Positions 36,055 through 44,980 of a DNA stretch of 53,457 bases are shown in pieces. The notes beneath the pieces were generated by a model that was not told the origin of the DNA, did not search any database, and was given only the letters and a program-made list of their open reading frames with translations. Source of the DNA: JALSHZ01 sp964614535 (GTDB taxonomy: Bacteria > Pseudomonadota > Gammaproteobacteria > UWMA-0217); NCBI GenBank assembly GCA_964614535.1, contig CAZTOZ010000001.1, forward strand, positions 1 to 53,457, read 5' to 3'. Made by a program: the position numbers and the translations under genes. Every line of letters starts with the position of its first letter. Within the stretch, counting starts at the first letter, position 1.

Positions 36055-37473
36055 ATGAAAAAGGTATTTCCTCTCGCCCTGCTCCTGCTGCTGGCCACTT
36101 GGGGCGGCACCAGCTGGCTGATCTCCAACCAGGTCGAAAAGCACTACGAGCAGGCCATTGGCCAGGCCAACACCCGGCTGCGTCAGGCGCTGCCGTTTTT
36201 CGAGGTGGCGCCGACCCGTTTCGACAAAGGGCTGTTCAAGAGCACGGCACAGTCGAGGATCACGCTGCACGGCGAAGCGGAGGACGAGGGAATTCCACTC
36301 ACTCACGTCATCTATCACGGGCCGGTGATGTTCACGCCAATGGGCATCAAGACCGGCAGCAGCTACATCGTCACCACGCTCGACCTCGACGCCCTGCCAG
36401 CCGAGCGGCGCGCGGTGCTGGCCAAGGCCGCCGGCGGCAAGCCCCCCCTGACCATCGGCCTGCGCACCGGCACCGGCGAGGCCTTCGATCTCGACCTCGA
36501 AGTGGCCCCACTCACCGCCACCGGCGACGACGGCCAGAGCGAGATCCACTTCGCCGGTCTCCACGGCGCCCTCTCGTCGGATCTCGAAGGGCGCTATCTG
36601 CGCGGCAAGATCGAAAGCGGCCGCCTGCGGCTCACCCGCAGTGGCAACGAAGGGGTGGAGATCGCCCCAACCACCATCGAGCTGGACATCGACGAACTCT
36701 ATCGCGGCATCATCCTCGCCGGCGACGCCCGGATCACCACCCAGGGCATCACCGTGACCCTGCCGCAACAGGGCGAGGCACATGCCGGCAACATCCGCCT
36801 GCTCTCCAGCAACCGACACCAGCCGGAGCACGGCATCCACGGCGAGGACAGCCTGGAAGCACGACCGCTGGCGTTGAAGCTGCCGGCCAGGCACCTCGAG
36901 ATCGACGACGGCGCTCTTCGCCTCGACCTGGCACTGCGAGGCATCGATGCCGAGAAATACAAGAAGCTGATCGACGCCGGCGCGGCCCTGCAGGCGCTGC
37001 AGATCGAAGCGGTCGAGAAAGGCAACACCGATCCAGCGCTGCTCGAACGCAACATCCAGAACTACCTGGCCAGTTTGGTCGGTCTGCTGGGTCCGGGCCT
37101 TGCGGCCGAAACCGCTTTCGACTTCTCACTGCCCCAAGGTGCGGCAAAGGCGACCCTGGCGCTCACCTACACGGACGACCGCCCGGTCACCGAGCTGGCG
37201 ACCCTGCGCGACCTGATCGGCGCCCTCGGCGGCCGGTTCGACGTCACCGTTGACGAGGCGCTGCTCGACATCCTGTCGCTGCGCGAGCTTGCCACGGTGC
37301 CGGTGGCCATGGGCTTCGCCGTGCAGAAAGACGGCCGGCTACAAGCCGACATCCGCCTCGACGGCGGCGTACTGCGGATCAACGGCCAGCCCACCCCCTT
37401 CATCGAAATGCTCGGCCCGATCCTCGACGAACCGTCACCGCTGCAACGACTCGGCGACCGGCAACCGGTCTGA
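36055..37473 (+). CDS. YdgA/DUF945-family periplasmic protein
   Basis: A 472-residue protein with an N-terminal hydrophobic segment (residues 4-22) that is a signal anchor or uncleaved signal. The rest is periplasmic, with the family pattern: KHYEQAIG early, the FDKGLFKSTAQSRI block typical of DUF945, and many beta strands with short Asp/Gly turns. No catalytic motif is seen and the function is unknown. AGGGA seven bases before the ATG fixes the start. It stands alone, 92 bases after the HIT gene and before the repeat-containing gap at 37.5 kb. Confidence 0.85.
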   Translation: MKKVFPLALLLLLATWGGTSWLISNQVEKHYEQAIGQANTRLRQALPFFEVAPTRFDKGLFKSTAQSRITLHGEAEDEGIPLTHVIYHGPVMFTPMGIKTGSSYIVTTLDLDALPAERRAVLAKAAGGKPPLTIGLRTGTGEAFDLDLEVAPLTATGDDGQSEIHFAGLHGALSSDLEGRYLRGKIESGRLRLTRSGNEGVEIAPTTIELDIDELYRGIILAGDARITTQGITVTLPQQGEAHAGNIRLLSSNRHQPEHGIHGEDSLEARPLALKLPARHLEIDDGALRLDLALRGIDAEKYKKLIDAGAALQALQIEAVEKGNTDPALLERNIQNYLASLVGLLGPGLAAETAFDFSLPQGAAKATLALTYTDDRPVTELATLRDLIGALGGRFDVTVDEALLDILSLRELATVPVAMGFAVQKDGRLQADIRLDGGVLRINGQPTPFIEMLGPILDEPSPLQRLGDRQPV

Positions 37474-37558
37474 TCGCAACGCCCCGGCAAGTCCGCCGCT
37501 TGACTTGCCGGCTTGACGGCACCATGTTGATGACAACGGCGGCCAACCCGGCCTGGCT

Positions 37559-37620
37559 CGAATATTTCATGCGCATGGTGTCATGCTTGTCCCTGCATTC
37601 TCATGAAATATTCGGGCGAG
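37559..37620. repeat. dispersed repeat, copies 2 and 3, forming an inverted pair
   Basis: CGAATATTTCATG (37559-37571) and its exact reverse complement CATGAAATATTCG (37602-37614) face each other across 30 bases. The right-hand copy extends to 37590-37620 and matches the repeat at 16666-16698 over about 30 bases. The pair lies in the 217-base gap between the DUF945 gene and the MacA-like gene. Confidence 0.7.
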
Positions 37621-37690
37621 CAGTTGCCGCTCCGGTATGCCCGGGCGTCATCACACCCCCCGGGCGAGGCTCGATCACAGGTGCCGTCCC

Positions 37691-38842
37691 ATGCCCGCAC
37701 TGCGCAAACACCCGCTCGCCCTGACGCTGCTGCTGTCGCTGGCGGCGATCGTAGCGATCGTGGTCTGGCTGACCCGCCCGCGGCCGGTGGCGGTGACGAC
37801 GGCGACAGTGACGCGCGGCACGGTGGAAGCAACGGTCAGCAACACCCGGGCCGGATCGGTCAAGGCCTGCCGACGAGCGCGGCTTTCGCCGGCGATCGGC
37901 GGACAGATCGCGGCGCTCCACGTGCGCGAAGGGCAAGAGGTTGGAGCCGGAACGCTGCTGCTGGAGCTGTGGAACGACGACCTGAAGGCGCAGCTCGGCC
38001 ATGCCCGCAAGAGCGCGGCGGCGGCGCAGTCGAAGACCCGCGCCGTCTGCCTGCGCGCCGACGAGGCGCAGCGGAAGTTGTCACGGTTGCAGCCGCTGTA
38101 CCAGCGCGGGGCGGTCTCCGAGGACCAACTGGACGAGGCACGCACCGCCGCCGATGCGGCCCGCGCCGAGTGCCAGGCATCGCGTGCCGCCGACGAGGTG
38201 TCGCTGGCGCAGGTACGGATCATCGAGGCCCGCCTGGAGCGCACCCGGCTGCGGGCACCCTTCGCCGGCGTGGTGGCCGAGGTCAATGGAGAGCTGTACG
38301 AATACCTGACCCCGTCGCCAGTCGGCGTGGCAACCCTGCCGGCCATCGACCTGATCGACGACGGCTGTTTCCACATCGAGGCGCCGATCGACGAGGTGGA
38401 TGCCGGCCGCATCGCGGTGGGAATGCCGGTTCGCGTCTCGCTCGACGCCTTCCCCGGCCACGACTTTCCCGGCCATCTGCAACGCATCGCCGACTACGTA
38501 CTCGACCGGGAGAGGCAGGCCCGCACCGTGGCGGTGGAGGTGACGCTGGACGACGCCGGCGACGGCCAGCGGCTGCTGGCGGGCTACAGCGCCGACGTGG
38601 AGATCATCGTCGAGCGGCGTGACAACGTGCTGCGCATTCCCGCCGATGCGCTGCTGGAGGGGAACCAGGTATTCGTGGTCGAGAACGACCACGCCCACAG
38701 GCGCGCCATCGACATCGGACTCTCCAACTGGGATTTCGTCGAGGTGCGTGGCGGACTCGATGAAGGCGCGCGGATCGTCACCTCGCTGGACCGCAAGGGA
38801 CTGGCCGACGGGGTGGCGGTACGGATCGAAGCCCAGCCATGA
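37691..38842 (+). CDS. MacA-like periplasmic adaptor (HlyD family)
   Basis: A 383-residue membrane-fusion protein: one N-terminal membrane helix (about 9-27), a biotinyl-lipoyl half (SPAIGGQIAALHVREGQEVGAG), a helical hairpin (about 105-180), the second lipoyl half (RLRAPFAGVVAEV) and beta-barrel domains. Such adaptors couple an inner-membrane ABC pump to an outer-membrane TolC-type channel; no channel gene is adjacent. I chose the ATG at 37691. Its stop overlaps the ATPase start by four bases. Confidence 0.9.
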   Translation: MPALRKHPLALTLLLSLAAIVAIVVWLTRPRPVAVTTATVTRGTVEATVSNTRAGSVKACRRARLSPAIGGQIAALHVREGQEVGAGTLLLELWNDDLKAQLGHARKSAAAAQSKTRAVCLRADEAQRKLSRLQPLYQRGAVSEDQLDEARTAADAARAECQASRAADEVSLAQVRIIEARLERTRLRAPFAGVVAEVNGELYEYLTPSPVGVATLPAIDLIDDGCFHIEAPIDEVDAGRIAVGMPVRVSLDAFPGHDFPGHLQRIADYVLDRERQARTVAVEVTLDDAGDGQRLLAGYSADVEIIVERRDNVLRIPADALLEGNQVFVVENDHAHRRAIDIGLSNWDFVEVRGGLDEGARIVTSLDRKGLADGVAVRIEAQP

Positions 38843-39513
38843 TCCGGCTGGAGCGAATCGAGCGCGTCTTCACCGTGGGCGACCAGCCGGTGCATGCGCT
38901 GGACGGCATCACGCTGACGATCGAGGACGGTGAGTATGTGGCGATCATGGGGCCATCGGGCTCCGGCAAATCGACCCTGCTCCACATCATCGGCCTGCTC
39001 GACCGGCCCGACCGCGGCCACTACTGGCTCGACGACATCGACACCACCACGCTGCCCCAACCGGCGCTGGCCCGGCTGCGGGCCGAACGCATCGGCTTCG
39101 TCTTTCAGCAGTTCCATCTGATTCCACGGATGACCGCGGCGGAGAACGTCGAGCTGCCGATGGTGCTGGCCGGCATCGATCCGGCGGAACGCCGACGCCG
39201 GGTGGCGGCGGCGCTGGCGGCCATGGGACTGACCGGCCGCGCCCGACACCGACCCGACCAGCTCTCCGGCGGCCAGCGGCAGCGCGTCGCCATCGCCCGC
39301 GCCACGGTGATGCGCCCGGCCATCATTCTGGCCGACGAACCCACCGGCAACCTCGATCGCGCCTCCGGGGAGGAGGTGATGAAGACACTGGAGGCGATGC
39401 ACGCCGACGGCATGACCCTGGTGCTGGTCACCCACGACCCCAGCCTCGGTGGCCGCGCCGGGCGCAGACTGTCGATGGTGGATGGCCGCATCGTCGACGA
39501 CCGGAGGCAGTGA
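38839..39513 (+). CDS. ABC transporter ATP-binding protein (MacB/LolD-type)
   Basis: A 224-residue ATPase of the MacB/LolD family. All motifs are intact: Walker A GPSGSGKST, Q-loop VFQQFHLIPRMTAAENV, signature LSGGQRQRVAIARA, Walker B IILADEPTGNLD and H-loop THD. It starts with an ATGA overlap on the adaptor and its TGA overlaps the first permease. It would drive export of a lipid, peptide or drug substrate with the two permeases downstream. Confidence 0.95.
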   Translation: MIRLERIERVFTVGDQPVHALDGITLTIEDGEYVAIMGPSGSGKSTLLHIIGLLDRPDRGHYWLDDIDTTTLPQPALARLRAERIGFVFQQFHLIPRMTAAENVELPMVLAGIDPAERRRRVAAALAAMGLTGRARHRPDQLSGGQRQRVAIARATVMRPAIILADEPTGNLDRASGEEVMKTLEAMHADGMTLVLVTHDPSLGGRAGRRLSMVDGRIVDDRRQ

Positions 39514-40721
39514 TGCGGCCGGACGACATTCTCCGCTTCACCCTGCGAACGCTGCGCGGCTACCCGCTACGCAGCGCCCTGGTGCTACTGGCGATGACCA
39601 TCGCGGTGATGGCGGTGCTGCTACTCACCGCCCTGGGCGAAGGGGCCAGGCGCTATGTGGTCGACGAATTCGCCAGCCTCGGCACCCATCTGCTCTTCGT
39701 CCTCCCCGGCCGCACCGAGACCACCGGCGGGCCGCCGCCGATCATCGGCGAAACCACCCGCGACCTCACCGTCGGGGATGCCGAGGCGCTGCTGCGCAGC
39801 CGCCACATCGCCCGGGTCGCACCGCTGATCGTCGGGCAGGCCGGGGTCGCCAGCGGCGGGCGCGAGCGCGAGGTCACCATTCTCGGCACCACCCGTGACT
39901 TCCTGCCGATCCGCAACCTCGCGCTGATGCGCGGGGTGTTCCTGCCAGCGCTGGGCGTCGACGAGGATCAGGCACTGTGCGTGCTCGGCAAGACCACGGC
40001 GGCGGCCCTGTTCGGCCACCAATCTCCGATCGGCGAATGGGTCCGCATCGGCGGGCGGCGTTTTCGCATCATCGGCGTGCTGGCCGACCAGGGTCAGAGT
40101 CTGGCGGCGCCCATCGACGACGTGGCGGTGATTCCGGTGGCCTCGGCCCAGGCGCTGTTCAACCGCGAAGGGCTGTTCCGCATTCTGGTGCAGGCGCGGG
40201 AGCGTGACGCCATGCGCGCCGCCGAGGCGGACATTCTGCGCATCATCGGCGAGCGGCACGACGACGAGGACATCACCGTCGTCGCCCAGGACGCGCTGCT
40301 CTCCACCTTCGATCGGGTCTTCGCGGTACTCAACCTCGCGGTGGCGGGCATTGCCGGCATCAGCCTGCTGGTGGCGGGCATTCTCATCATGAACGTCATG
40401 CTGGTGTCGGTATCCCAGCGCACGGCGGAGATCGGCCTGCTGTCGGCCCTGGGCGCGTCGCAACGGCAGATCCTGGGGCTGTTCCTGACCGAAGCGGCAC
40501 TGATCGCGCTCGCCGGCGCCGTGATCGGGCTGGCCGGCTCGGCGGCCCTGACACGACTGGCGCTGCGGCTCTATCCCGATTTTCCACTCCAGATCCCGGC
40601 ATGGGCGATCGGCGCGGCCGTCGTCGTGGCGGTGGCCACCGGGCTGCTGTTCGGCGCCCACCCCGCGCGCAAGGCGGCGGCGCTCGACCCGGTGGTGGCG
40701 CTGGGCAGTCACTACGGTTGA
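39513..40721 (+). CDS. MacB/FtsX-family ABC permease 1
   Basis: A 402-residue permease: one membrane helix at the N-terminus (about 24-44), a large periplasmic domain (45-270), then three C-terminal helices. QRTAEIGLLSALGASQRQI is the typical cytoplasmic contact segment. GGAGG five bases before the ATG at 39513 makes it preferable to the GTG one codon earlier. It is separate from the ATPase, unlike E. coli MacB where both are fused. Confidence 0.93.
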   Translation: MRPDDILRFTLRTLRGYPLRSALVLLAMTIAVMAVLLLTALGEGARRYVVDEFASLGTHLLFVLPGRTETTGGPPPIIGETTRDLTVGDAEALLRSRHIARVAPLIVGQAGVASGGREREVTILGTTRDFLPIRNLALMRGVFLPALGVDEDQALCVLGKTTAAALFGHQSPIGEWVRIGGRRFRIIGVLADQGQSLAAPIDDVAVIPVASAQALFNREGLFRILVQARERDAMRAAEADILRIIGERHDDEDITVVAQDALLSTFDRVFAVLNLAVAGIAGISLLVAGILIMNVMLVSVSQRTAEIGLLSALGASQRQILGLFLTEAALIALAGAVIGLAGSAALTRLALRLYPDFPLQIPAWAIGAAVVVAVATGLLFGAHPARKAAALDPVVALGSHYG

Positions 40722-40726
40722 CGACG

Positions 40727-41923
40727 ATGCGACCGGGCGACTTCCACCATCTGACGCTGCAATCGATCCGGGCCAATGCCAAGCGCAGCTTTCTCACCAC
40801 ACTGGCCATCGCCATCGGCATCGCCGCCGTGGTGCTGCTGACCTCACTGGGTCAGGGACTGAAACGCTACATGATCGGCGAGTTCACCCAGTTCGGTACC
40901 CACCTGTTGGCGATCAACCCCGGCAAGACCACCACCTTTGGCATATCCGGCGCCATCTTCAACACCATCCGCCCGCTGACCATCGACGACGCCAACGCCA
41001 TCGCCAGGCTGCCGGGAATCGTGGCCGTCACCCCGGTCGTCCAGGGCAATGCCCGCGTCGAGGCCGGCCCGCGCAGCCGCCGCACCACGGTACTCGGCGT
41101 CAATGGCCGGCTGGGCGAGGTCTGGCAGATCCGCACTGCCATCGGCCGGCCGCTCCCCGACGACGACAGCGCCTCACCCCGCGCCTATGCCGTGCTCGGC
41201 CACAAGCTGCGGCAGGAGCTGTTCCGCAACGACAACCCGCTGGGCCGGAAGATCCGCATTGCCGGCGAGCATTTCCGCGTCATCGGCGCACTGGAGCCGA
41301 AGGGCCGCGTGCTTGGCTTCGACCTGGACGACACCGTCTATCTGCCGGCGGAGCGGGTGCTGGCGATGTTCGATCGCGACGGCCTGATGGAGATCGACGT
41401 GCTGTTCCGCGCCGGCCTCGACAGCGAGGCAGTGGCGGAGCGGATCCGCCGCTTTCTGGCACAACGCCACGGCAGCGAGGATTTCACCGTCACCACCCAG
41501 GACGAGATGCTGAAGGTGCTGGACCGGATTCTCGACGTGCTGACGCTGGCGGTGGCCGCCATCGGGGGCATTTCATTGCTGGTGGGCGCCATTGGCATCT
41601 TCACCATCATGACCATCGCGGTGCACGAACGGATCCCCGAGATCGGCCTGCTGCGGGCGCTGGGTGCAACCCGCGCGCAAGTGCGCAATCTGTTCATCGG
41701 GGAGTCGGTGCTGCTGGCGCTGCTCGGCGGCGGCCTGGGGTTGGTGCTGGGGCTCGGCGGTGCCTGGCTGGTGGCGCTGCTGACACCGATCCCGGCGCAG
41801 GTCTCCTGGTTCTACACGCTGCTGGCGGAGCTGCTGGCCGCCGTCATCGGCGTACTCTCCGGCGTGCTGCCCTCGCTGCATGCCGCGGCGATGAATCCGG
41901 TGGACGCGTTGCGCAGCGAGTGA
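40727..41923 (+). CDS. MacB/FtsX-family ABC permease 2
   Basis: A 398-residue paralogue of permease 1 with the same layout: one N-terminal helix (about 22-40), a periplasmic domain, and three C-terminal helices, with the contact segment HERIPEIGLLRALGATRAQV. The two are clearly related but differ along most of their length, so the pump probably assembles as a permease heterodimer with one ATPase type. It starts five bases after the first permease stop and ends directly against the stop of the convergent zinc-ribbon gene, with no spacer. Confidence 0.92.
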   Translation: MRPGDFHHLTLQSIRANAKRSFLTTLAIAIGIAAVVLLTSLGQGLKRYMIGEFTQFGTHLLAINPGKTTTFGISGAIFNTIRPLTIDDANAIARLPGIVAVTPVVQGNARVEAGPRSRRTTVLGVNGRLGEVWQIRTAIGRPLPDDDSASPRAYAVLGHKLRQELFRNDNPLGRKIRIAGEHFRVIGALEPKGRVLGFDLDDTVYLPAERVLAMFDRDGLMEIDVLFRAGLDSEAVAERIRRFLAQRHGSEDFTVTTQDEMLKVLDRILDVLTLAVAAIGGISLLVGAIGIFTIMTIAVHERIPEIGLLRALGATRAQVRNLFIGESVLLALLGGGLGLVLGLGGAWLVALLTPIPAQVSWFYTLLAELLAAVIGVLSGVLPSLHAAAMNPVDALRSE

Positions 41924-42304
41924 CTACTGCTGCCGCGGCACCGAGGAGTGGGTCAACGACTGCAGCAGCCGCTCGTCGGCCTTGATCAGCTCCTTCAGTT
42001 TGAGGCAGGCACGCCGATTGCGCTCGATGCGCTCGCGAATTTCGTCGATCCGCTCGTCTGGCGCGGGTTGTGGCGGCACCGGGGTATCACCGACCGCCAC
42101 CGCGCGGGACTTCGATTCGGTCCTGGGCGCGCGCGACACCACATTGCGGCATCCGCATTCACGACAGACGTAGAGCTTGGTATTGGGATACTTCAACCGC
42201 AGCGCAAGACTGCGCGGCCGGCGATCCTGCCGTGTCAACAAACCACCGCATTCGACGCAATAGGCCTTGCCAGAAGCCGTGCCTTCCTGCCATTTCACCG
42301 CCAT
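41924..42304 (-). CDS. small zinc-ribbon protein of unknown function
   Basis: A 126-residue protein with two CxxC knuckles, CVEC (about residue 16) and CREC (about 46), spaced as a zinc ribbon, followed by a basic and then Pro/Asp-rich linker and a charged C-terminal helix (ERIDEIRERIERNRRACLKLKEL) likely to form a coiled coil. The N-terminal Trp and Lys are typical of nucleic-acid-binding small ribbons. A run of G residues four bases before the ATG supports the start at 42304. Its stop touches the stop of permease 2. Function unknown. Confidence 0.72.
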   Translation of the reverse strand: MAVKWQEGTASGKAYCVECGGLLTRQDRRPRSLALRLKYPNTKLYVCRECGCRNVVSRAPRTESKSRAVAVGDTPVPPQPAPDERIDEIRERIERNRRACLKLKELIKADERLLQSLTHSSVPRQQ

Positions 42305-42481
42305 GCGATCCCCCCTGTGACTCTTGTCGATGCTTTGAACGGGAAACCCGCGCGATGGTTCCCGCCCGACACCCCATGGGGTGAGTAAAGCAGCGACATT
42401 GCAACACAACTGTGAACACGGCCACAAAACCCCGGGCAGTAATGTTGCGGTCATCTTCTCGGTCCGGCCGCTGGCACGGCT

Positions 42482-44131
42482 TCAGGATCGGATCAACCTC
42501 TTGTAGTGGTTGATCAGGCCGTTGGTGGAGGCGTCGTGGGCCGTCACCGGGGCGTCGCCCTCCAGCTCAGGCAGAATGCCCCTGGCGAGCACCTTGCCCA
42601 GCTCCACGCCCCACTGGTCGAAGGAGTTGATGTTCCAGATCACGCCCTGAACGAAGATCTTGTGCTCGTAGAGGGCGATCAGCATGCCGAGGGTACGTGG
42701 AGACAGTCGTTCGTAGAGGATGCTGTTGGTGGGTTTGTTGCCCTCGAAGCTGCAGAACGGCACGAGCTGCTCGATTCTCTCCGCCGCCAGCCCCGTCGCC
42801 CGCAACGCCTTTTCAGTCTCTTCCGGGGTACGGCCGTTCATCAACGCCTCCGGCTGGGCGAAGAAGTTGGAGAGCAATATCCGGTGGTGCTCGAGCAGGT
42901 CGTGGTTTGGCCTGGCCGCGGCGAGAAAGTCGGCCGGCACCAGCGGCGTCCCCTGGTGGATCAGCTGGTAGAAAGCGTGCTGGCCGTTGGTACCGGGCTG
43001 ACCGAAGATCACCGGCCCGGTGGCGTAGTCCACCGGCTGGCCGGCGCGATCCACCGACTTGCCGTTGCTCTCCATGTCCCCCTGCTGAAAATAGTCGGCG
43101 AAGCGATCGAGGTGCTGGTCGTAAGGCAGGATCGCGTGGGCCTGGGCACCGAAGAAGTCGATATACCAGATTCCGAGCAACGCCAGCGTCACCGGCAGGT
43201 TCTCTTCCAGCGGCGCCTGGCAAAAATGCCGGTCCATCGAATAGGCACCGTCGAGCAGCTCGTCGAATCGTTCCGGGCCGATCATCACCATGATCGACAG
43301 GCCGATGGCCGACCACAGCGAATAGCGCCCGCCCACCCAGTCCCAGAAACGGAACATGTTGGCGGTGTCGATGCCGAACTCGCGCACCTTTTCACTGTTG
43401 GTGGAGACGGCGACGAAGTGTCTGGCGATGGCGGCCTCGTCGTCGAGCCGCGACAGCAGCCAGCGCCGGGCGGTGTGGGCGTTGGTGAGGGTCTCCTGCG
43501 TCGTGAAGGTCTTGGAGGCGACGATGAACAGCGTGGTCTCCGGATCGACACGGGCGAGCACGCCGGCGATATCGGCGCCATCGACGTTGGAAACGAAATG
43601 GGCCGTCAGGCCCGCCTGGGCGAACGGGGCCAGCGCCTCACAGACCATCGCCGGGCCGAGATCGGACCCGCCGATGCCGATATTGACGATGTCGGTGATG
43701 CGCTTGCCGGTATGACCGCGCCAGTCACCGCCACGCACCCGCGTGGCGAAGTCGGCCATCTGCGCCAGCACCGCCCGCACCTCGGGCATCACGTCCCGGC
43801 CATCGACGCGGATCGGCGTCTCTCCCCGATGACGCAGCGCCACGTGGAGCACGGCGCGATCCTCGGTGTGGTTGATCTTCTCGCCACTGAACATGCGCTC
43901 GCGCCACCCCTCCACATCGGCGGCCCGCGCCAGATCGTGCAGCAACGCCATCGTCTCCGGGAGGATGCGGTTCTTCGAGTAGTCGAGCAGCAGATCTTCG
44001 TGACGCAGCGAAAAACGGTCGAAACGGTCGGGGTCGGCGGCAAAGAGATCGCGCATGTGCCGGCTCTTCACCACCTCGTGGTGTTGCTGAAGCGCCTGCC
44101 AGGCTGCGGCACGGGGAGAGGTGGCGGACAT
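42482..44131 (-). CDS. pgi: glucose-6-phosphate isomerase
   Basis: Interconverts glucose-6-phosphate and fructose-6-phosphate. The 549-residue length matches E. coli. The sugar-phosphate motif is DIVNIGIGGSDLGP; the family signatures SKTFTTQET and SLWSAIGLSIM, and the catalytic Glu/His in GQPGTNGQHAFYQLIHQG, are all intact. An AGGAG seven to eight bases before the ATG supports the start. It has its own likely -10 element upstream. Confidence 0.98.
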   Translation of the reverse strand: MSATSPRAAAWQALQQHHEVVKSRHMRDLFAADPDRFDRFSLRHEDLLLDYSKNRILPETMALLHDLARAADVEGWRERMFSGEKINHTEDRAVLHVALRHRGETPIRVDGRDVMPEVRAVLAQMADFATRVRGGDWRGHTGKRITDIVNIGIGGSDLGPAMVCEALAPFAQAGLTAHFVSNVDGADIAGVLARVDPETTLFIVASKTFTTQETLTNAHTARRWLLSRLDDEAAIARHFVAVSTNSEKVREFGIDTANMFRFWDWVGGRYSLWSAIGLSIMVMIGPERFDELLDGAYSMDRHFCQAPLEENLPVTLALLGIWYIDFFGAQAHAILPYDQHLDRFADYFQQGDMESNGKSVDRAGQPVDYATGPVIFGQPGTNGQHAFYQLIHQGTPLVPADFLAAARPNHDLLEHHRILLSNFFAQPEALMNGRTPEETEKALRATGLAAERIEQLVPFCSFEGNKPTNSILYERLSPRTLGMLIALYEHKIFVQGVIWNINSFDQWGVELGKVLARGILPELEGDAPVTAHDASTNGLINHYKRLIRS

Positions 44132-44165
44132 GGGCGACTCCTTTTGCGATTGAACGACCGCCGGA

Positions 44166-44171
44166 ATTATA
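44166..44171 (-). promoter_or_regulatory. probable -10 box of pgi
   Basis: A perfect TATAAT on the minus strand, 34 bases upstream of the pgi ATG, in the 170-base gap after the TlpA-like gene. The -35 region is a weak match, so the call rests on the -10 and its position. Confidence 0.4.
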
Positions 44172-44301
44172 AGGGCAAGGGCGGGCGTGACGCAGCGGAC
44201 CCCGATCCCATTTCACGGCGCTGGACGCGGCGCATCGGGCGCCCTGCCGGCGACGCGGGGGCTGACCGTCACGAGGGCCGGCATGGTCCCGGCCTCGGGG
44301 G

Positions 44302-44793
44302 TCAGTGGGTGGCGATGAAATTCTCCAACGCCTCCTTGCGGATCGGGCCCGGGTTGACCGCAACCAGCTCACCCTTCGGATCGAACAACCAGTAGGTGGG
44401 CGTACCGCGAAACGGCTCCTGTGCCGCGATCTCGAAATTCATCGCCATCAACCCCAGCTCGGCGATGTAGTTGGGGAACTTGAGCGGGCTCTGCTTCAGC
44501 TTCTCCTCGATGGCCGCCTTCTGCGCCATGCCATCGATGACGACACCGACCACCTCGGCATCGTCGTGCTGTTCGGCAAAGGCGTTGATGTCGGGCTTGT
44601 TGCGCTCGCAGATCGGGCATTTGAGCGCCCAGAACATCACCAGCGTCCATTTGCCCTTGCCCACGTGCTTCTCCAGGCTGGCCGGCTTGCCATCGAAATC
44701 GCGAAGCGCGAGATCGGGCACGCCGGCGTTGGCATGCAGTGGAAAAGAGAGCACCAGCAGGCAGAACAACCACCAGATCGTCGTTTTTCGCAT
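44302..44793 (-). CDS. TlpA/ResA-like periplasmic thioredoxin
   Basis: A 163-residue exported protein: a Sec signal peptide (residues 1-23, cleaved near ANAG) and a thioredoxin fold of the TlpA/AhpC-TSA type with the redox motif CPIC in MFWALKCPICERNKPD and a cis-Pro in RGTPTYWLFDP. Such proteins reduce apocytochrome c or keep other periplasmic thiols reduced. No cytochrome-maturation genes are beside it, though a pentaheme cytochrome is encoded 29 kb away. It diverges from the OmpA lipoprotein. Confidence 0.88.
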   Translation of the reverse strand: MRKTTIWWLFCLLVLSFPLHANAGVPDLALRDFDGKPASLEKHVGKGKWTLVMFWALKCPICERNKPDINAFAEQHDDAEVVGVVIDGMAQKAAIEEKLKQSPLKFPNYIAELGLMAMNFEIAAQEPFRGTPTYWLFDPKGELVAVNPGPIRKEALENFIATH

Positions 44794-44980
44794 CGTTTGC
44801 GTCTCGTCCGTTGTCGATGAAGCGTTCCTATTCTACGCCATCGGCCCGACGGCGGACGCCACCCGCCATACTCGTTCACCACCGGACGGACGGCACGGCC
44901 CGTCGGATATTCACTGTCTGTTAAGTGGCCGGCGCGCTATCATCGAAGCAACCGTATTCCAAAGAGACAGGGAGAGCCCC

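Noticed and set aside
37474..37690. Possible insertion sequence or attachment site in the gap with the inverted repeat
   Set aside because: No transposase or integrase remnant, and no target duplication visible; only short repeats are present.
42506..44395. 629-codon plus-strand frame opposite pgi
   Set aside because: pgi is intact with all motifs; the antisense translation is low-complexity and starts inside pgi.
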